DNA from: Liolophura sinensis
Lineage: Eukaryota; Mollusca; Polyplacophora; Chitonida; Chitonidae
Assembly (NCBI RefSeq): GCF_032854445.1
Contig: NC_088306.1
Location: 5,264,373 to 5,328,372 of the forward strand
Length of the DNA stretch: 64,000 bases
Direction of reading: 5' to 3'
Both the position numbers and the translations under genes were made by a program. Positions 23,160 through 38,100 of the stretch are shown piece by piece (within the stretch, counting starts at the first letter, position 1; every line of letters begins with the position of its first letter). Below the pieces are notes generated by a model, which was not told the origin of the DNA, ran no database searches, and saw only the letters and a list, made by a program, of their open reading frames with translations.

Positions 23160-26100
23160 TGAAAGTATCTCCTTCTCGTAGAGCTGCCTCAACTGAAAAA
23201 AAGACATGAAAGATAGACCAGATATGACACGTTAGTCGCATTATACATCCTATGCTACAACCACTTTGTCCTATCTCTATAGATCACGCACACAGAATAG
23301 ATTCACTACCTTAAGGCATCTGGGGTCACTGGTACCTCCACCCCCGCAGTACAGGAACGAGGAAAGACCTGGAAAAAAATCCCGACTGTCCGTAGTGGTC
23401 TCCCCGGCAGCACCCCCAGGCCCTCCGCACTGCTCGTGTAACCGACCCTTACCCCCGCTAGCCACCGTCCCCTTGCCGCCCAGGCCTCCTATGTCAACCA
23501 TAAATTTTGCTTACTTTTTAATCACGTCACAGTTTTGTAACAGTAGTCAAAGACATTTTTATGTCATGGATGTTGTGTAAAATATGTAACAGACAATAAC
23601 GTTTATCTGCTACGTTTCACCTATGGCTTTCGCTGAGGAACGAGTGTAGTCGATATCTAGGATGTAGAATTGTAGTTTAGAATTCGTTATGTTTATCGTA
23701 TTTTTTTTTTCACAAAACAGGTATTTTAGCACCATTCATATTTGCACAGGCCTTCTTCTAAAGTATGCCTTACCTGAGTTATTGACCGCTTTACCGCCCA
23801 TGCCTCCTTCCGCCACCAGCATATCACCGAAGCTAGATCTGCCCCCGTCCCCTGCGTCTCTGAAGCTTCTGCCGTCCCGACCCCCTCCGCCACCTCCGAT
23901 ACACACCACGTCGACCTGATCGACCCCGTGGGGGACCACGAACACCCCTGAGTGAGTGAATACCCTCTGACCCCGAGCCTCGGTGCCATAAATGGGATTC
24001 CTTCGCGCTGTAAGTAAAATGATCTCGCTAGTTTCCAAGTGTGTTAATTACGATAAGTATACTAAACCCTAATGTCACCTGGGTGGAGAAAACATAAAAA
24101 ATTACATAAGGCTCAGATAAAAGAATGCACAAAGTCAGTTGTGAACATGGTCTTCGATAATTTTGTCCATGTTTCCTTAAAGAGAAAGAGCTACATGAAA
24201 ATGAGCTTTGTATGGTGAGTATTTGGGACCATCTTTTGGTATATATAGTCTTTGTGTAACAATATTTTAAATGAGGATGTAAGAGCTGTTTAATAAATAT
24301 ATTTGCATTAGAATTTGATCTGTTCACCCTGAATTTTGATGATATTTAATACATTCTGAAACATTATCATAATTCAGATTAAACCTCTGTGTTTGGATAC
24401 AGACAACAAATTTACATGCAGATAAAATTTATTAGACACGCATCACGTCCTTATTTAGAACATTATTTTGCAACGACGATAAATACCACAAGATGGTCCC
24501 AAACACCCACCATATAAAAATATTTTCAAATATGCTTTTGTCCTGAAAACAAAAATCGAAAAAAACATATTAAAGAACATGTTTGCAAATAAGTTTTGAC
24601 GCTCTTTCGTCTGATTTTGGCATATTTTTTTTCTTTTGTCTCCTTCTCCATTGTGTGGCCTGTGTGGTTAGAACAGTGACCTTTGCTCTGTATGGATCCA
24701 ACGATCCTAGTTACTCAGTATTAAGCTACCAAACAGGTAGCCTTAAATGGAATTGTGTGCTGCTTTGATCACTGGAGATTAGGGTACATGTTGGACTAAA
24801 TGATTGATGGATTGATTGTTACATAAACCCATCAACTTAAAACTTAATCTGTTAATTTTAACAGAAAGTGTGTTGTCTGAATGATGCTAGAATGTAATTC
24901 TGTTATTGCAGCATATTATTTTGTTAAATATAATACATATGGCTATATTCCATTAATTCAACAAAAAAGATTGTATTAAACTAACAAAATATTATGTTGA
25001 ATATAACACAGTATTACGTTATAATAGCAGGATACAATCTAACAGGCATAAAAATCCCTTTGACAAACACATTAAGTTTTTGAGTGTACTGAACATTTTT
25101 TCACTTGTAAGGCAGTAGTGGTCGATCATTTAAATGTACAAAGGTAACCGAGGTACATGGACTAAACCGTTGGCCTCTGTCAAGTTAATGACGATATTCC
25201 CCATACATTAACACCATGTTCATTATGGATATACAACTTCTTGGGTTTATTAGCTCGAGGTTTTTATGTAGTTTATGATAACATCGTTATCACATGATTT
25301 CACACCTATTGGCGAAATGTAATTGGTTTTCAAAGAATGTAGAACTGCACTAAAAGTCACACACGCGTTCTTTACAGCTTACTGTCACTATGACCCCAAT
25401 ATATATTTATTTATTTATTTATTTGATTGGTGTTTAACGCCGTACTCAAGAATATTTCATACGACGGCGGCCAGCATTATGGTGGGAGGAGACCGAGCAG
25501 AGCCCGGGGAAAACCCACGACCATCCGCTGGCTGTTGTCAAACCTTCCCACTTACAACCGGAGAGGAAGCCAGAACGAACTGGACTTAAGTCATACGACC
25601 GCATTGGTGAAGGGCTCATGGGTCATTACGCCGTGCAGGTGTGCTAACCACTTTGGCCACGGAGGCCTCTATCGCCCCGATAAAAACAGGACAACAGAAT
25701 CCACAAATTCCCTGCCGAAGGCCAGAATTGAACCCAAACCACACGTGTCTTAGTGATAAAAAATACTATAACATAAATGTACATCACGTCATCGACCTGG
25801 TTGGCAGACGGGAGTGTGAGACCACGCTCCATTCTTGCAGGTCACATGATGCCCGGAATTAATGACGGTGCCGTCGATACAGGCAATTTCGATGACGAAA
25901 CCCTCATCTACCACGTGACCTGCCGTCTGTTGGTGGCTGAAGCCAAACTCGATTTTCGGCACAACGCAAAACTCTGCAAAGAAAGTGAAAAGTAATGAGA
26001 AACGTGACACTGTAACATAATCAAGTTTTTGCATCTCTCATTTACATGACAACAGGAAGATAATTACATGTACCAGTAGAAAGGCCATATAAGACCGTAT

Positions 26101-29100
26101 TTAATGTTTACTTATTTTTGGATTTAAATGTTTTCAGCTGTTGCATTATGGACTATATTGACAGTGTATGTATGTTGTCGATGACGTCACTGACGTCATT
26201 GACATCACGTCACAGCCACGACATCACAGTTCTGTTTTGTTGTTCATGCACACGTTGCAGGAGAACAGTTCACAAGAAATTTGTTCAGAATTGAACATAC
26301 ACCTGTAGAAAGAGATCTTGTATCTATATGGTCCGTAACAAAGATATTTTCAGGCACAGTTTTAAACTGACTTTAATCTGATCCTCAACCGCAACCAAAA
26401 GAACCAAAAACCCATCACACAACGTAGTATATCACATCTGCGTCATTAACGGCCAAGATACTATTATTTAAGCATTTAGAATAAACCCTAACTGAGCTTA
26501 ATTCACAGGTGGCCAGTTACATGTGATCATTTGCCAACTATCTGTTTTTTTTCTCTGTGCACTTGTCTTTTATACCATAATCTAAAACTTGTCTTCTGTG
26601 TAGCCGACGAGATTATATCCTTTCCAGTATCAAAAAGCTTCACAACGCTTACCCGACTGAGGTTCAATTCTTTCTTCAGCCTCCAAGTAACACCCTGAGC
26701 CGTCTTTCTTCATCATCGTGCCGTCTGGGCATGCACAGACGTAACTATCTCTTCGAGGTAGACACAGATGACTACACACTTGGTCGCTGTTACAGGGGCT
26801 GTCTAAAATATAACGTTTAACTTCCTCACGAGATATTTGACCATTTTACTCAAGGATACCAAGTGCGTGGTGAAGGCGTATGGTAATGGATGTGGTTTAT
26901 AGAAAAAGTACACTGTCTGTGCTTTAATCAAAAAGTGCGTTAAGAGTTATAATTGACAAAAAGTGGCTACAGACTCTGAAAACGCCATTTACAATAAATC
27001 AAACAATTTTCATTTATAAACCGTCGATCAGTTTTAAGCGTGATGGAAATGGTCCAAGAGTAAAACACAGCCTATGGCCGGATACCTGACAAATCTAACA
27101 TAAAACCGCAGTCAAACAAGCGAGAGCTGGATTTGCCCCTTTCACTGCATTTTTTGGCAGGTGTCATATTAATTACCAGAGCGTTGGTAACATGATATTG
27201 AGTATGAACGCATGTGAAGAAAACGTTATATAATCCCCATAATAATGAAGTATACTAGCTAGTATACCCTGCAGCGCTCAGCAGATACTGACAATAAAGG
27301 AGCACCTTATGATGAACGCACTGACTCGCATCCTGCGGTGCTGTTCAAAAACACTGGTTACGGCGTAAAGCGCCAATAAAAACAGACTGGCAATAAATGA
27401 GCACATAATGTTGAACATACTCGCTAGCATCCTTCAGCGCTGTGCAGATATTGACAATAAGTGAGCACATGATGGTGAACCTACTCACCAGCTGTACGGA
27501 TACTGACAAGAAGTGAGCACATGATGCCGAACGTACTCGCTATCACCATGCAGAGCTGCACAGATACTGACAATAAGTGAGCACATGAGGCCGAACCTAC
27601 TCGCTATCACCATGCAGAGCTGCACAGATACTAACAATAAGTGAGCACATGATGATGAACCTACTCGCTATCACCATGCAGAGCTGCACAGATACTGCCA
27701 ATAAGTGAGCACATGATGATGAACCTACTCGCTATCACCATGCAGAGCTGCACAGATATACTGACAATAAGTGAGCACATGATGATGAACCTACTCGCTA
27801 TCACCATGCAGAGCTGCACAGATACTAACAATAAGTGAGCACATGATGATGAACCTACTCGCTATCACCATGCACAGCTGCACAGATACTGACAATAAGT
27901 GAGCACATGATGATGAACCTACTCGCTATCACCATGCAGAGCTGCACAGATACTGCAAATAAGTGAGCACATGATGATGAACCTACTCGCTATCACCATG
28001 CAGAGCTGCACAGATACTGACAATAAGTGAGCACATGATGATGAACCTACTCGCTATCACCATGCAGAGCTGCACAGATATACTGACAATAAGTGAGCAC
28101 ATGATGATGAACCTACTCGCTATCACCATGCAGAGTTGCACAGATACTGCCAATAAGTGAGCACATGATGATGAACCTACTCGCTATCACCATGCAGAGC
28201 TGCACAGATATACTGACAATAAGTGAGCACATGATGATGAACCTACTCGCTATCACCATGCAGAGCTGCACAGATACTGCCAATAAGTGAGCACATGATG
28301 ATGAACCTACTCGCTATCACCATGCAGAGCTGCACAGATATACTGACAATAAGTGAGCACATGATGATGAACCTACTCGCTATCACCATGCACAGCTGCA
28401 CAGATACTGACAATAAGTGAGCACATGATGATGAACCTACTCGCTATCACCATGCAGAGCTGCACAGATACTGACAATAAGTGAGCACATGATGCCGAAC
28501 CTACTCGCTATCACCATGCAGAGCTGCACAGATACTGACAATAAGTGAGCACATGATGATGAACCTACTCGCTATCACCATGCAGAGCTGCACAGATATA
28601 CTGACAATAAGTGAGCACATGATGATGAACCTACTCGCTATCACCATGCAGAGCTGCACAGATATACTGACAATAAGTGAGCACATGATGATGAACCTAC
28701 TCGATATCACCATGCAGGGCTGCACAGATACTGACAATAAGTGAGCACATGATGATGAACCTACTCGCTATCACCATGCAGAGCTGCACAGATACTGACA
28801 ATAAGTGAGCACATGATGATGAACCTACTCGCTATCACCATGCAGAGCTGCACAGATACTGACAATAAGTGAGCACATGATGATGAACCTACTCGCTATC
28901 ACCATGCAGAGCTGCACAGATACTGACAATAAGTGAGCACATGATGATGAACCTACTCGCTATCACCATGCAGAGCTGCACAGATACTGACAATAAGTGA
29001 GCACATGATGATGAACCTACTCGCTATAACCATGCAGAGCTGCACAGATACTGACAATAAGTGAGCACATGATGATGAACCTACTCGCTATCACCATGCA

Positions 29101-32100
29101 GAGCTGCACAGATACTGACAATAAGTGAGCACATGATGATGAACCTACTCGCTATCACCATTCAGGGCTGCACAGATACTGACAATAAGTGAGCACATGA
29201 TGATGAACCTACTCGCTATCACCATGCAGAGCTGCACAGATATACTGACAATAAGTGAGCACATGATGATGAACCTACTCGCTATCACCATGCAGAGCTG
29301 CACAGATACTAACAATAAATGAGTACATAATGGTGAACGTACTGGTTAGCATCCTGCCCCGCTGTACGAAGATACTGACAGGTAGGAAGAACGGGCTTTC
29401 TTCACCCAGTAAAATCCTACTCTCCCCATCACTCTTCCTCGCCCTTTTGTAAACGAAAAAACAACAAACAATAGCCGTGCTAAGTCTTCGTGTAAACACG
29501 TTAGACAACAGCGGTGAGAGTGACCAAAAAACACACACACCACCAATTGTGAATTAATTCTTGTATTCCATTTTAATCGACTGTTATCAGGTCTAACCGT
29601 TCCTCGACAAGGTGTAGATTTGTTATTGCCGATATGGTACATAAAAGTTATTGATCATTTAATATTAATGGTTGTATTCTTATTTGACACACGCCCATAC
29701 CCCATGGCTCGAAAAGCGGTATGGTCAATTCTCCCTACCTGAAAACTGACGTACGCTCGGAGTCCACCCAGTATATGTAGTTTGGGTCAACGTCCAGTGC
29801 CCGGATGTGCGCATCAATCTGCGCAACAAGCTCCGTTTGAGCCCATACATCAGTGCCGGAAGTTAAGATGTGACCTCGCATCGAATCAAACCAATACAGC
29901 TGATTGGCTGGAAATTGTTAGCAAGCATTGATTATATTCACAAAAAGCATTGATTTATATACATGTATATACCAAAAGATTGCATATACGTTTTTTCCAG
30001 TATATTGACTATGTAGAGAACCCCATATGGCTTCAAAAAGAACCATGGTAAAATGCCTTCAGCGCCACTTTCGTGATGAGCACGTACATGGTTGATTGAT
30101 TGATGACTGTTTAATGCAAAACTTATAATTGTTTGCTTATACTATTGCGCTCAGTTTTATGGGTAAAGGAAACCGGAGTACCCGGTGAAATCCACCGATA
30201 ATTGGCGAGAAACTGACGAAGTTTTTCGCTACATGTGACTTTTACAGATATACACAACATATTGGTGGAAGACGACGAACTTCTTTAACGTCCCCAACCC
30301 ACGCGTGCGTCATCGACAGCTGATGGTCAACAAGGCCACATGTGCGTCGTCGACAGCCGATGGTCATCACGACCACAGGTGCGTCGTCGACTGCCGATGG
30401 TCATCACGGCCGCACGTGCGTCGTTGACAGCTGATGGTCATCACGGCCGCACGTGCGTCGTTGACAGCTGATGGTCATCACGGCCACACGTGCGTCGTCA
30501 ACAGCTAATGGCCATCACAGCTGCAGATGCGTCATTGACAGCTGATGGTCATCACGCCCACACGTGCGTCGTCAACAGCTAAATGGCCATCACAGCTGCA
30601 GCCACAAGAGCGTCGCCGACAGCTGACGGTCATCACGGCCGTACGTGCGTCGTTGACAGTTGATGATCGCCAATGTCGCACGAACAATGAGAAATTAACA
30701 AATTCCCTGATAAAGGCAGGGTTTGAACACGCATCTCTTGTGTTTTAGCGCACTCTGCGATTGATGACCAATATTTGTATATTTATTTTAGTGCAGGTCA
30801 GGTTTATGAGTGGAAAGCAGAGTGCCCAGAGTCAACCACCACCTTGTGTCAGGTAGCTTATAAACCCCCTGACTTAAAGCAGAAGCCTCTGACAGGATGT
30901 CGTTGTTCAGAGAGGTATCGCGGATGCGAGAGCTTTAGACAACTGAACCAGCGAATATTACGCTTCACAGTGTAACCATAGCAACAAGTCAAAATTCAAA
31001 TCAACTTTGAACATTTACAAAAAGCATAATTTTTCCTGTGCCTGCCAGAGTATGTTCACATAAAAATAAAATATGTTTTCAAACAATGTCAAACCAATAC
31101 ATTCAAGCTACAATAAATAAAGGGTGAGAGGGTGGCGAAAAGTGGTGATCCAAATAATCTTTTCCAATCACTCCGTGGCCGAGGTGTTAGCGTGCTAGCA
31201 CAGCACAATCACTCAGAAGCCTCTCAGAAATGCGATCACTGCGAGCTCAAGCCCATATGATGCTAGCTTCCTCTCCAGTCGTACGTGAGAAGGTGTTCCA
31301 GCAACTTCTGCATGGCCGTGGGTTTCCCTCGGACAGTTACCTCCCACCATAATGCTGACCGGCTTCGTATAAGAGATATGTTCTTGAGTAAAACACCAAT
31401 CAAATAAATCAAAAAGGTTTTCCAATCGCTTCATGTTAATTGTACTTACTTGACATATCCAGTGAGAGACCAGTTGGTTGGGATGATTCCGTATGAATTA
31501 ACACATCTGAACCATCCATACCGTATTGTAAAATACTGCCATTTGAGACCACGAAGATAAGCCTGGAAAAAAACAGGGTAAAATATTAAAAAGCTACATC
31601 CGAGAAACCATACTACGATTTGGCTGAAATATTGCCGAGGTGGCGTTAAGCTATAATCATTCATTCATTCTTGCAAGTGCTTAAATAGTAATACTTGGAT
31701 CCCCACACTAGTGCCGTGGCCTAAACAGGTATCAGCGCTTCTTATAAAAGTCTAAAAGAAATGAAAACAATGAAATTATTTTTGTGTATATTTTTTTTAA
31801 CTTTATTTTACATCAATGATCTAAGGGCTAATAAACTCGCCGGATAATAGTGAATAAGCCGGCAAAATCCCCGCTGTAAACGAATGGGTGGGGTTATGTC
31901 CCTTTACCATGGGTTATGGTTCTACTGAATGTAGTACCATCTCCATCCTCCAGGGCTGCCAGTTTGTTGACGCTGTGGACACTACTTCATAAACTGGAGA
32001 TTGAAACGAAGACCGATTTATTGTTGTACCTCGGCATCGCGAATATGACTGTGTGAAAAATGAGACAAATCCTATTGCTGACGAATTGCAGATTTTTTTT

Positions 32101-35100
32101 TTTTTTTTTTGCTATTGGCACGTTATGAATATACGCATGTGTCTATCAGGTGCATGTATGTATGTACATGTATGAGTGTACACATTTATGCACATTTTTC
32201 ACACGGCTTTTTCACGGATTTTTGTGAGTACAACGTACAACACCATTTAAATAAATAAAATAAATAAACACACGGCTTTGGGATGTACATTCGTGATATT
32301 GGTCTTCTCTCACCCGTGTTCAGGGTCCACGGTGAAATCTCTTGGCTCCGTGATGTTGATGATCAGAGTCTTGTGATGTAATCCCTTGACGGCGATGACC
32401 CCCAGCAGAGACTGGGACACGTCCAGATAGTATAGCAATCCAGCGTTGGCTTCCACCACAAGCTTTACTACACCTAACCGGGAAAGACAACAGTGTTTAT
32501 TGACATATCGATCAGGGGTTATTTATTTATTTATTATCTTGATTGGATTTTTACACGTTACCACACTAAAGAATGTTTCACTTACAAGACAGCGGCCAGC
32601 ATTATGGTGGGTGAAAACCGTGCAGAGCCCGGGAGAAACCCACAACCATCCACAGGCTGCTGGTAAACACTCCCACGTACCACCGGCTATGGACTTGAAC
32701 GCACAGCGATCGCACTGGTGAGAGTTTCCTGCGTCACTCTGCTGCGCTAGCACGCCAACCACCGATATGAGGCTATTTCCTATGGCGTATTAACATATAT
32801 AAACTGTTAGAGAGCTATATTGTATCATGCCGTGCTGGCATTTATTAATACACGCACAAAATATGTACCAGACACCACAGATAAGAACCAAACAGTAACC
32901 AGACAGGTTGGTAAGGAGGATAACTGATAAGAAGTATACATTAATTAGACTGGTTGGCAAAGGAGATAACAGATAAGAACCAAACATTAACCAGACTGGT
33001 TGGTTATGGAGATAATTGATAAGAAGTAAACATTGATCAGACTGGCTGATCATGCAGATGACAGATAAGAACCAAATATTAACTGGGCTAGTTGGTAATG
33101 GGGATAAAAATATTCCATAGATTTCCCATCTATTAATATCGGATTTATTGTAAAATTTGTTCTCGTTTCATTTGTGTATTTATTTCTTTATTTGGCGTTT
33201 TGCTTCACACTTCATAATATTCGGCTTATTTGACGAAGGCAAAGTTTGCATGTGGAGGAAATACTGGGATTCCACCCATAGGCCTCCTGAGTTAAAGGCG
33301 AAAATGAACCACCGGGAGGTAGATTAGAGCACATGACCTCGTAAGCCAAACACTCGTGAGAAAGTGGGGAGTGTTGGGGAGGGGAAGAGATCAGCCGTTC
33401 AGCAATGGCCCTATTTACTTTTGTCATTCGTTTAAAAGAAAAGACAACACTAGACCAAATATATAGATACGTCGATAAAGTATCCCACAGAAAGTTAAAA
33501 AAGCACAACTTGTGATTTTCTACAATCGAGATATCGCAGTTCACAGTAAGGAATAACATGAACACTTAAAGCGCCGCCATCTCAGCAGTTTTAACCAATC
33601 AGGCGCGATTTATTCCTACAACCCGAGAGTACAGCTGTTTCCGGTTACGTCACCCGAACGCTGTTTTCCCTTTTAACTATACATGCACGTGCCTCGGGAA
33701 GGAGTGACGCGACTTTTGCGATTTTGACGCGATCACTCTAGCGGTATCCCATAGCCTCTTAATAATTTCTTATTAGAAGTTGACTGATAGAAATACCATA
33801 CACGTCAGAAAGAAAGTTTTGACCGTGTATTTAAATTTTCACCACTCTAAACAACTCAGGTTATGCCTAAGCACGCACTATTTGTTGTCTTTTTATTAAA
33901 GTGAACATAAAGTCTGCCACTCTATATACATTTAATATAAGACGCAGTTATCACAGAAAAATATGTATAAAATTCTATAAAGTTTTTATAGCCAAAAAGA
34001 TGAAGTTCAGTATTCGGATATGGCACTGACGGACAACTCACTCCGAGCAGCTAAGCCCTTATGAACTTGGCTAATCACTAGCACTGAAAGTGTCACGTGA
34101 TAATTGGCTGTCACGTCAAAAACCCTATTAGTCTCGATTGTCAGTGTAGTTTCCTATGGTAGATAAACAGATGTCGATGCAATAATTTTATTTTGCGAAT
34201 AGTTTAAGTGCTCACACATTGATGAACAGGGAATTGAGGACTGCTGCCCGCGTCACAGTGCGCACATGCTGGGCAGGATACTGAAGTAACTTGTCAGGGT
34301 GATCTGGCAAGAAAACCGCCTCGGGAGAGTGATTGGCTTGAAGAAAAATATTGTTACTTTACATTATTTTTCCTAAGCAAAATCAACTATACTACGAAAA
34401 TATCTTCCTAAAACCTGCATGGAAGAGTCTGTTATCAATCCTGGGTCCTGCTATGCTCGGTAATATTGCCTAAAGTCGGTACAGCCAGCTAGGCCTAATG
34501 CTTATATCCATGCAGGACGGGGACGAACAGGACCTCTTAAACACGACGCCTGTGTCCACGAACATCGCCCTGACCGCGCGCCAAACTAAAAGAAACATCG
34601 GCCCTTTGAATGCGGAACAGAGCTGACACTCTTTGATTGGGTATCAGGCGTTTTTGTTTGCATTTTCTCATTGCCACGTTGTTTAATAATGATGGTACGG
34701 GAGAGCTCCTGGCTTTTGTGACGTCACTCTAGATAGCTATAACATGACAAATTGGCATCACCAAATGAGTGGCTAGGTGCTGACGATTGTTTGCTATGTA
34801 TTTTGTTGATAAGCGGTGTAGAATTTGTTTAAATATATTCAGAACATTTCTTAAATACTAGTGTATTAATTAATTCAGCTTTAACAGGAAACAGGAAATG
34901 AAGCATGTCTCATCGGAAGGAAAAAGAATATTAACTGAAATCCAATACGCATCTACATATAGTTACTGAAAACAGTCCAATGGCAAATGTAAATGTGAAT
35001 TAAATATCACAGTCTAAAGCGTAGTCTGTCTATATTTTAAACTTCGGTGAAAAAGACAGGCACAGTACATGTACAGTTACTATTCGAGTTTAATGATAGT

Positions 35101-38100
35101 AGGCATTTTAGTAATTTTATAACTTTATCATTTTAACAAACTCAAACCAACTCACTGAGTTCTTCTCTGGCCAGAATGATCTCTTGCTCGCTGCCGTTCA
35201 TAAAGGCTCGGTTTATCGTCCCTCTGGTGACGTCACTCCAATACACCTAAGAACAATACAATCAAGAAATAAAGCCGCCGCATATGGGAAAATGATCACG
35301 GCTTTCCCCCGGGCCGCCGTCGTATAAGTGAAATGCGATTGAGTAAAGCGTCAAACTCCAACCACTTCAATCACCCTCATCAAAAAACGATTTTATGCGG
35401 TGATATGCTAAAAAAAATTCATCGGTTAATTTTAACACAAACAGGATATTATATTGAATATGACACAATATGGTATCATAATAGCAGAATACATTCTAGT
35501 CACAGTGGACTAAAAGAACTAATAAGTAATAATATAACGTAAAGAGGTTACTCTATACACAACATTCGTCAGCAGCCTGCCACAAGTCGGTTGTCTACCC
35601 TGGAAACTCCGGTTCTCTGCACTCATGCACAAAACTGACTCACCGTGTAAATGAAAGCGGTGAAGACGTCTTGAGAAAAAAAAACAAATAATACATATTT
35701 TGCTGATATAAGTGTAAAAAAATATTTATTATTTAAATATTTGATTATTTCTTAAGACTATACTCAATACTGTTATACAATATTGGTTGACATTACAATA
35801 GCCAGGATATCAGCATTTTTACAATACCTCAGTCAACATACAAATGTAAACAATACGACTGTCAACTGTATACTCGTCATAAACCAACTGGGATAATTTT
35901 ATAACAAAATAAATGGTTGCCACCTTCAATAGTTCTCTTACTATTGGATAGCGTGCCAGGGCGGTGCAACGACTCAAGAGCCTCTGCTGAGCCTGCTGGC
36001 TTCCTAACCGGTCACACGTGGGAAGGTCCCACATCAACCTGCGGTTGGTCGTGGATTCCCATCGAATTCTGTCCGTTTTCCTCCCATCAAAGTGCTGGCC
36101 ATCGTCGTATTAGTAAAATATTCTTGAGTACGGCGTAAAACACCAATGAAACAAATAAATAAATACCACGCTGGTCTGCAGCAACCTGCGGATTATCGTG
36201 GGTCGTGAGTTTCCTTCGGGGGTCTGCCTAGTTTTCCACCACCAAAATGCTAGCCGCCGTCGAATAAGTGAAATATTCTTGAGTACGGCGTAAAACAAAT
36301 AAATAAATCAAATAAATAAATATGAACACGGCAAATATGTGACGGAAGCAGGGCTCTCATTGGTTATTTGTTGAATTACCATGGGTTACATGCATTGATG
36401 GTCAACTATATGCAGACAAGTTTCCGATCATTCCCAGCGTCTCGTTGTACGGAACATAAATACCTAGAACGGTGTGACAGTGGGTTCTACACTTAAAGCG
36501 TAGTTAGCCATTCGTATACCACTCCTGGGCCATGAAGGGACGTTTGAAATCTACAATCGCAACATCCAGGGCCCGATTTTGTTCTTTTGCTTACGCAATG
36601 GTGTTTCGCTTAATCAACTTAACACTATGCATACAAAGTGGTTGACTTAAAGATCAGGGGATCAGTGACGCCACATAAGCCTTTTGCCATTTGACACAAA
36701 AAGATTGCTACATTTCATCATTCAAAATGCATCTACATTTGGAACTATGAATGGACGTTGAAACCAACCATTTTAAGCCCAAAATAAAGCTCTGACCTCA
36801 CTGATACCCCCTAGATCCCAACAGACCACCATATAATCCTATGTTTTACTCGGTTAGAATAAATTCTAAAAACAAATAAATGAAGTTGCTTTTCTGGACA
36901 GTATTTAATGGTCTTTCATCTGATAACTACTTTTGACCGTTTCTTTACCCTTAGGTTGTGTCGATAAACATTTCATTGTGAACTTAATGAACCCGGGCTC
37001 TGATCCCAAAGAGACATGTAGGAAAGTTGTGAAGCCTACCTTTTGATCTTCAGGATTGAAGCAGACGCTATAAGGCTGTATCACGCTCTGTAAGGGTAAG
37101 GCGTGGAATTGGAAGCGCCACAAATCCAGCTGGTAGATAGACCCCAGCCTCTGATCAGCGATTAGCAGGAATTTGTCCTCGGCCAAGTCTGTCGGTGAAC
37201 AGAAAGGAGTAAAGGTACAGAAATGCAAAGACTAGAGCCTACACTCAAAAAGTTGATTTGTTAACTTTAACAGAAAGACTGTTGTGTGAGTGATGCTAGA
37301 ATGGATTCTGCCATGGTAACATGTTATCATGTTAAGTGCAACACACACATTCTATTAATTCAACTTAACGATTGTATTAGACTAATAGGACATTGTGTTG
37401 AATATGACACAGTATTATATTATGATAACAGAATACATTCTAGCTCCACTCAGACAACAGATTTTCTGTTAAAATCAGATTTTCATTGTTCCTAGGTGTA
37501 TTGGAGTGACGTTACCAGATGGACCATACACCGAACTTTCATGAACGGCAACTAAGAGATCATTCTTTTCAGAGAAGGACTTAGTAAGTTGTTTTTTCGT
37601 TTGGCAAAACGATATGGCTATAAATGTCTAAAATGCCTACCATAATAAAACAGATTTTTTTCAGTGTAAGTCAACATGATAACACATTGGTGGTAAGAGT
37701 GTGTGTTTTGAGGTGTGGGAAATATTTCCACAGGAAGTTATCGATGGTGGCTTATACCATGCTATTTTACTCGACACACTGACCGTCTACACAATACTTC
37801 ATAATGAACAACTTGGCAGGCATAGTAGTGACGTGGTTTGAGTCTGCCTGCGGTGTTTAAATGCCAGTCCGTTGGTTGTAGACAGTCTCAGTACTAAACA
37901 TACACGTATAGAATGACCAGAGTCATATTCGTGATAAAAACGGTTGTTCTTGTAATTCTATACAGAATAAGACATGCATGACGTATGAAGTCTAGGCTAG
38001 GTAGTATTTCGTCACACATAACCCAAGAAGAGCAAAACAGTTTATTTTTTGCTGGGTAAGGGAGTTTTCCTGTAACTGAATACTCGGTATAACCGGCAGT

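Larger units (their letters stand above)
22569..24007 (-). other. Glycine-rich domain (domain span)
   Basis: Encoded by three exons, about 245 residues. The entry segment RVFTHSGVFVVPHGVDQVDV then CIGGGGGGRDG resembles the F-x3-G-x-F-x-V-P-x-G-V pattern of glycine-rich beta domains known from bacterial and phage surface proteins and some animal extracellular proteins. It contains isolated Cys residues (EQCGG, LYCGGGG, PRCLK) that could form disulfides. The identity of the fold is inference. Confidence 0.6.

Noticed and set aside
23110-23210. Minus-strand segment reading VEAALREGDTFKI before the (TA)n tract, resembling a strand of a glycine-rich domain
   Set aside because: There is an acceptor-like TTTTTTTCAG but no GT donor before the microsatellite, and the neighbouring exons already join in phase 0 without it.
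27060-27165. Candidate exon of phase 2 to 1 reading SERGKSSSRLFDCGFMLDLS on the minus strand
   Set aside because: It fits the phase gap, but the sequence resembles dispersed repeats (ATAAAACCGCAGTCA type, also near 7890 and 13560). The exon at 29343-29443 fits the gap better and has YWTD-blade character.
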